A DNA stretch of 64,000 nucleotides. Origin: Utricularia gibba. Lineage: Eukaryota > Streptophyta > Magnoliopsida > Lamiales > Lentibulariaceae. Under the pieces are notes generated by a model, which saw only the letters and a program-made list of their open reading frames with translations, made no database searches and had not been told where the DNA came from. This document shows, piece by piece, positions 60,101 to 64,000 of this stretch. The DNA lies in contig CM007989.1 of assembly GCA_002189035.1 (NCBI GenBank), positions 372,001 through 436,000 on the forward strand, given 5' to 3'. The position numbers and the translations under genes are program-made. The number at the start of each line of letters is the position of its first letter. The first letter of the stretch is position 1.

Positions 60101-60192
60101 AAACGGCGAAGAGGAACCTTCCCATCTTTGGGCATAAGATTGTGCGCAGCGACAACCTCCACAACAAGCTTTTCTTTTCCGCCGTTATGCAT
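57191..60192 (-). CDS. Multiple C2 domain and transmembrane region protein (MCTP), four apparent frameshifts
   Basis: An intronless gene for an MCTP, an ER-plasma membrane tether often found at plasmodesmata (QUIRKY/FTIP family). The reading begins at the ATG at 60192 (MHNGGKEKLVVEVVAAHNLM). Four C2 domains follow: VKHRDLNPVWNEKLVFHV; then YLYVRVVKVKDISVFGG; then LRVGVIEAQDVILRERG; then LEVGILGASNLMPMK with AKYGQKWIRTRTVVDSLSPK. The C-terminal PRT_C domain has membrane segments (VLGWFVAMS.., ATFLFVIACFVAAFGFYLV) and ends LPTKADSML. Four single missing bases break the frame: near 60121-60123, 59565, 59153-59156 and 57589-57593. Adding one base at each gives exactly 1002 codons. Between C2A and C2B lies a Pro-rich linker running into the family motif DYTLKETSPHLGG. 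Confidence 0.95.
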
Positions 60193-61129
60193 GGCGGCTG
60201 CCGGATCTTAAGAGGCAACAGTAAGAAGCGAGGAATGGAGGAAGCAAGTGAAGTGAAATGAAAATGGAGGGTGGGGGAAGATGGCGGTCAAAAGAAGTAA
60301 AACGGAGACAGAGAAAAAGAATTGGAATTGATTGCAGAGCAGAAGACGCTCAGTTGCTTTTTCCTGAATATCGTGGTGGCCAATCCGCCATTAAATTCTT
60401 TTGGTGGTGAAGCATTTTGTCAATATCTGTTAATTGGCACGACACCCCAGTTCTTGGCCAGCGTGCTTAAGCCTTTAAGCAACAATGGCAGGCAGACCCA
60501 CTCCCCTTTGTGTGTCTCACGTCGCAACACCAAGTACATGGAAATTGCTCATGTTTAAACATCCAGGCAACATTTGCAGTTTACGTTTGAAAAAAGAAAA
60601 CCAGATTTTTTGTATTGTTATTGACTTCTCTGACCTGCGACGCCGGAGTAAATGAAGAATCTGTCCGAAGGAAGGAATCGCGCAGATACGGGAAAAAATA
60701 AATACGAGGGGCATCTTTTTTGGTTAGTTGCTGAATTCATTCACGTAACGCATTAAGGTTTTGTCCTTTTTCGTCTTCTTTTCTCCGGTAACATTTCGTG
60801 TTGAACGACAATGGGTTGTCTTCAAAATTTGATTCTTTTGCGAAATTTGATTGCTTTTTCCAGGTAAAGTTTTGTGGCTATGATAATGATACAACATAGA
60901 GTCAGACAACAGGAGGAGAGGAGAGGAGAGGCGATAATCTTGAAGAATGTGACATCGGCAATTGAGATGCTGCAGAGGGAAATATGTCAGGTAAATTTAA
61001 TATTTTGATATAAGAAGTGAAGGAAAAAGGTGCGATTTTGGGTTTTAGATTTGTTGGGATTTCCATGTGTGCCGCCAGGAAGCATGTCGGCGTCTTCCTC
61101 CCGTCATATCCTGTCCTCTTCTTTTGAGT

Positions 61130-61175
<46 letters not shown>

Positions 61176-61905
61176 TCTCAACATAAAGGAGGTGCAGGAA
61201 GAAGAAAGGGAGTCTTTGGGCTTTTCTGATTTATGGGCTTCGCCGAATTTGTAGTAACAGAAGATGGATTCGCGCTGGGTGTGTTTGGAGCCTCAGGAAC
61301 TGGGAGGGGAAGAAGGTGCGACTCATTCTCTATAGGTCCTGGGTTCTCTGAATTTTACCATTGATTCTTATTTGTTCTTTCACTTATGCCTTTTCGTTTT
61401 CGTAGACTTGGATTTGTCGGACTGAAATTATGCTGTTGCACTTCTGGACGCTATTGAAGCGTAGAGGAACATACTGATTCTGCAGTTCCAAGATTTTGGT
61501 TTATTTTCTGAGAAGATACTCCACAGACACAAAACGAGACACGGAAAGATTCAGAATCCTTGCCGATCCCTAGCAACCTGTTCTTTTAATGATTTGGTAG
61601 ATCCGTTTCTTTCTGGGTGCAGCCGCTGGTTCATAATTAGATTTGTGATCATTCCATTGTTCTTGTGGTGAGATGTTGCAATTGTGAAATTACTCCTTCA
61701 CTGAATTTAAAACCAAGATTCTGTTATCTGTTTTCACTGTTCATCATGAGGACTTTGAAACCGCTGCATGTTTTGATATTTACTGTGGTTGATGCCCAGA
61801 GTATTCGATTGCTCGTGTCACTAATTAGCGCCCTTTCATTTTCAGGATTGTTTGTCAGTTCTCATTTTAAGCCGCAAGGGTGACTCGTGTTTCATTTTGC
61901 TTAAC
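60193..61905. promoter_or_regulatory. MCTP / ataxin-10 divergent upstream region with (CT)n tract
   Basis: About 1.7 kb. A long CT-repeat spans about 61134-61180 in the presumed leader of the right gene. A small ORF from the ATG at 61264 ends its coding match at a GTGCGA donor, and splicing to the next exon would not keep the ataxin-10 frame, so it is treated as leader. Confidence 0.5.
61134..61180. repeat. (CT)n microsatellite
   Basis: An alternating CT tract interrupted by one G, directly visible. Common in plant 5' leaders. Confidence 0.95.
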
Positions 61906-63448
61906 ATGATTGATACAAAGCCTATTACCTCTCCTCTGTCTGATGATGTGCATGAAAAGCTTTTGGTGGTCTCTGGCTCTTCTAATCTGAGAGAGGCATT
62001 GGAGGGCCTCATCCAAACAGCGAAAACGTCGGAAGGGCGGTTAGATTTGGCATTCAAACGTATCATTTTGCCAGTCCTCGAACTCTGCCAATCTCCACCT
62101 CCTTTTTCTATTGAGCATCTTTCTTTAGCCCTTAAGCTACTTAGGAACCTATGTGCTGGAGAATCTAAAAACCAGAACTTGTTTATCGAACAAAGTGGTG
62201 TGAGCGTTCTTTCAAATCTCATCTCGTCGCTTGGCCCAACATTTGCTTTTCAAAATGGTATACTTAATGTGGTCCTGCAAGTGCTGGCAAATGTATCATT
62301 AGCTGGACAAAAGCATTGCGAAAGCATATGGCATCACTTCTTTCCTCATGGATTTTTGAATATTGCTAGATTCCGGAGCTGCAAAATTTGTGATCCCTTG
62401 AGCATGATTATCTATGTATGTTTGCAATCTCTGGATGAAGGGGTCAGCGAGCTAATGTCAGATCAAGGGAAGCAAATTGTGATAGAAATCATTCAGACTG
62501 TTGCAAAAGGTTATACCTTGTCTTCAATATTGATATCATTTTTTACCTTTGAGTTCTAATTACTTTCTTTCTTTTTCAGCTGGTTTTGAAGAGAATTGGG
62601 TGAAACTGCTTCTTTCTGGAATTTGCATTGAGAAGAATTTCTTTCAGTCAGTTTTCAATGTATTGTCTGAGGAGAAAATCGATAATTTATCTTCAGCTAA
62701 CCATTTTGGGGCCAATCAAGCTGCTTTGATGCGTGTTCTTGCAGAAGCAATAAATGATCATGTTGGAGAAGTTTCGGTTTCTACTGAATTTTCTCTTATG
62801 TCTTTCAACGTATTCAGAAAGGCTATTGAGATTGTTAATTTCGGTATGGTGCCAAAGCTGCCTACTCTTCCAACCGCTTCAGCTGATGTTGATGTTCTTG
62901 GTTACACCCTCTCCATTTTAAGGGACATTTGCGCTTGTGATTGTTCATCTGCTTCAAATCTTGAGAAACGGAATCCTGTGTCCATACTGGTTTCTGCGGG
63001 GATAGTTAAATTCCTGATAGAATTGCTTCGGGATTTAGGGCCACCAGCAGTTATTAGAAAGGCAACAATGCGTAACTCAGACAACGAGGCAGCATCTCAG
63101 ATGCCCACATTGAAGCATTGTCCTTACAAGGGATTTCGTAGAGATATTGTTGCCATTCTCGGGAACTGTAGCTACCGCTGGGCTCGTGTTCAGGATGAGA
63201 TTAGAGAGCGAGATGGTGTTTTTCTTCTTTTGCAGCAATGCGTCACTGATGAGGAGAATCCTTTCATGAGGGAGTGGGGGATTTGGTCACTAAGAAATAT
63301 TTTGGAAGGCAACACAAAAAACCAGCAATTGGTTGCTGAACTAGAACTACGCCAGGAAGTTGATACGCCTGAAACACGTGAACTTGGGATCAAAGTAGAA
63401 GTTGATCCTAACTCTGGACGTCCTAAGCTTGTGAACTTAACACCGTGA
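61906..63448 (+). CDS. Ataxin-10 domain ARM-like protein (MEE50 homologue)
   Basis: A 490-residue armadillo-like protein with a C-terminal ataxin-10 domain, homologous to Arabidopsis MATERNAL EFFECT EMBRYO ARREST 50. Exons are 61906-62509 and 62580-63448, phase 1. The N-terminal half has HEAT/ARM-like helices (LSLALKLLRNLCAGESKNQNLF, NVVLQVLANVSLAG). The ataxin-10 domain is very well kept: YKGFRRDIVAILGNCSYRW, VQDEIRERDGVFLLLQQC, DEENPFMREWGIWSLRNILE and VDTPETRELGIKVEVDPNSG. The ATG at 61906 (MIDTKPITSPLSD) aligns in position with the family start. An upstream coding exon cannot be excluded, because the frame stays open to the acceptor at about 61844. Confidence 0.92.
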
Positions 63449-64000
63449 TGGTAAAATTTTCGAGTGTTCGCCTTTTCGCCTCTCGTTTGAGTTTCTTGTG
63501 GTCATCTTATGATTTTCTGGTACTTCTGTAGGAACAAGAATATCATGGATCGAAACGCATGTCCTGACTTAGGGATGCTGGCATTCGGCATTTGTGCTGC
63601 TCGACACCTCACCAATACATGATCGACCGATAAGCACCCTTCGCTTGACGTTAAAATCTAAGCTTGCACCATTCATATTGGATCAATTTTGAGCTGAAGC
63701 TTAAGAAGTTGATAAAACTTCTTGTATGCCGTGTTCCACACAACAGTTCAGATACTGGGGGCAGTATTCAACTCTGGGTCGCAGGCTCCTGGACACCTCT
63801 TACTCTGGTGAAAATCTCATCGTTCAGTTCCTCCTGGGAGATCTAGAAATTCTTGGGAATTTCTCTCTCTTTCTCGTTTTTCGTGTGTATCCTCAGATGT
63901 CTTGTAGCTGCAGTCGCATACTTGAAGTTCGATTATTTGGGATCACAATTATTACATTTATGTTACTAGAATTCATTAATGAGTGGTGCACATATGTTCC
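63449..64000. other. Ataxin-10 gene 3' flank to the window edge
   Basis: About 550 bp of presumed 3' UTR and spacer. No other gene seen. Confidence 0.45.

Noticed and set aside
61264-61320. Upstream first coding exon for the ataxin-10 gene (MDSRWVCLEPQEL)
   Set aside because: Splicing from its GTGCGA donor to the next acceptor leads to a stop in the wrong frame; the ATG at 61906 aligns better with the family start.
1-64000. CRISPR arrays, phage or bacterial operons, viral insertions
   Set aside because: No regularly spaced repeats, no polycistronic layout and no polymerase, capsid or integrase-like reading frame on either strand.

Overview
The window reads as nuclear DNA of a flowering plant, most likely a eudicot with a compact genome. 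The evidence is intron-rich genes with short GT-AG introns, plant-only families (Aux/IAA, NAC, RFL-type PPR, RIC, myosin-binding DUF593, MCTP, NPGR), AT-rich spacers and plant promoter motifs (site II TGGGCY, telobox, G-box). I count 25 recognisable protein genes plus one doubtful ORF in 64 kb. I found no rRNA, tRNA, CRISPR array or intact transposon. I cannot name the species.

Layout from left to right: a conserved unknown Cys-rich protein (-), a four-EF-hand calmodulin-like protein (-), an SR-cyclophilin of the CYP63 type (+), histone H2A.Z (-), a DUF506 protein (+), an Aux/IAA repressor (-), a 3.4 kb AT-rich gap with simple repeats, an RFL-type PPR protein (+), the mitochondrial Fe-S assembly ATPase INDH/NUBPL (-), a DUF593 myosin-binding protein (+), a bHLH3/JAM-like factor (+), a small secreted peptide (-), an organellar-type TPR protein (-), a GH9 endoglucanase (-), ATG9 (+), EAF6 (+), Rab geranylgeranyltransferase alpha (-), a NAC factor (-), NOP10 (-), ribosomal protein eL14 (-), a RIC/CRIB ROP effector (+), a PII-2-like LRR protein (-), an NPGR-type calmodulin-binding TPR protein (+), an IAA10/11-like Aux/IAA (+), an MCTP C2/transmembrane protein (-) and an ataxin-10/MEE50 homologue (+). 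There are no operons. The genes are independent units, with a few tight divergent pairs (CML/CYP63, eL14/RIC) and convergent pairs (PPR/INDH, EAF6/RGTA). Auxin signalling is represented twice by Aux/IAA genes of different clades, and translation and ribosome biogenesis by the neighbours NOP10 and eL14.

The most striking property of the window is technical or evolutionary. At least ten coding frames break in a way that one missing base repairs, and the missing base falls almost always in a homopolymer run. The breaks lie in six genes (the unknown Cys-rich gene, bHLH, GH9, RGTA, PII-2 and MCTP), and in each case restoring the bases gives an intact family-length protein. This looks like under-called homopolymers in a long-read assembly rather than six neighbouring pseudogenes. 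A second pattern is four non-canonical GC-AG introns in three genes, two of them in the calmodulin-like gene. I see no convincing undescribed multi-gene system. The remaining points of interest are gene-level: an ATG9 uORF whose stop overlaps the start codon, tandem duplications in two genes, an unusual Aux/IAA degron and C-terminus, and a small secreted peptide.
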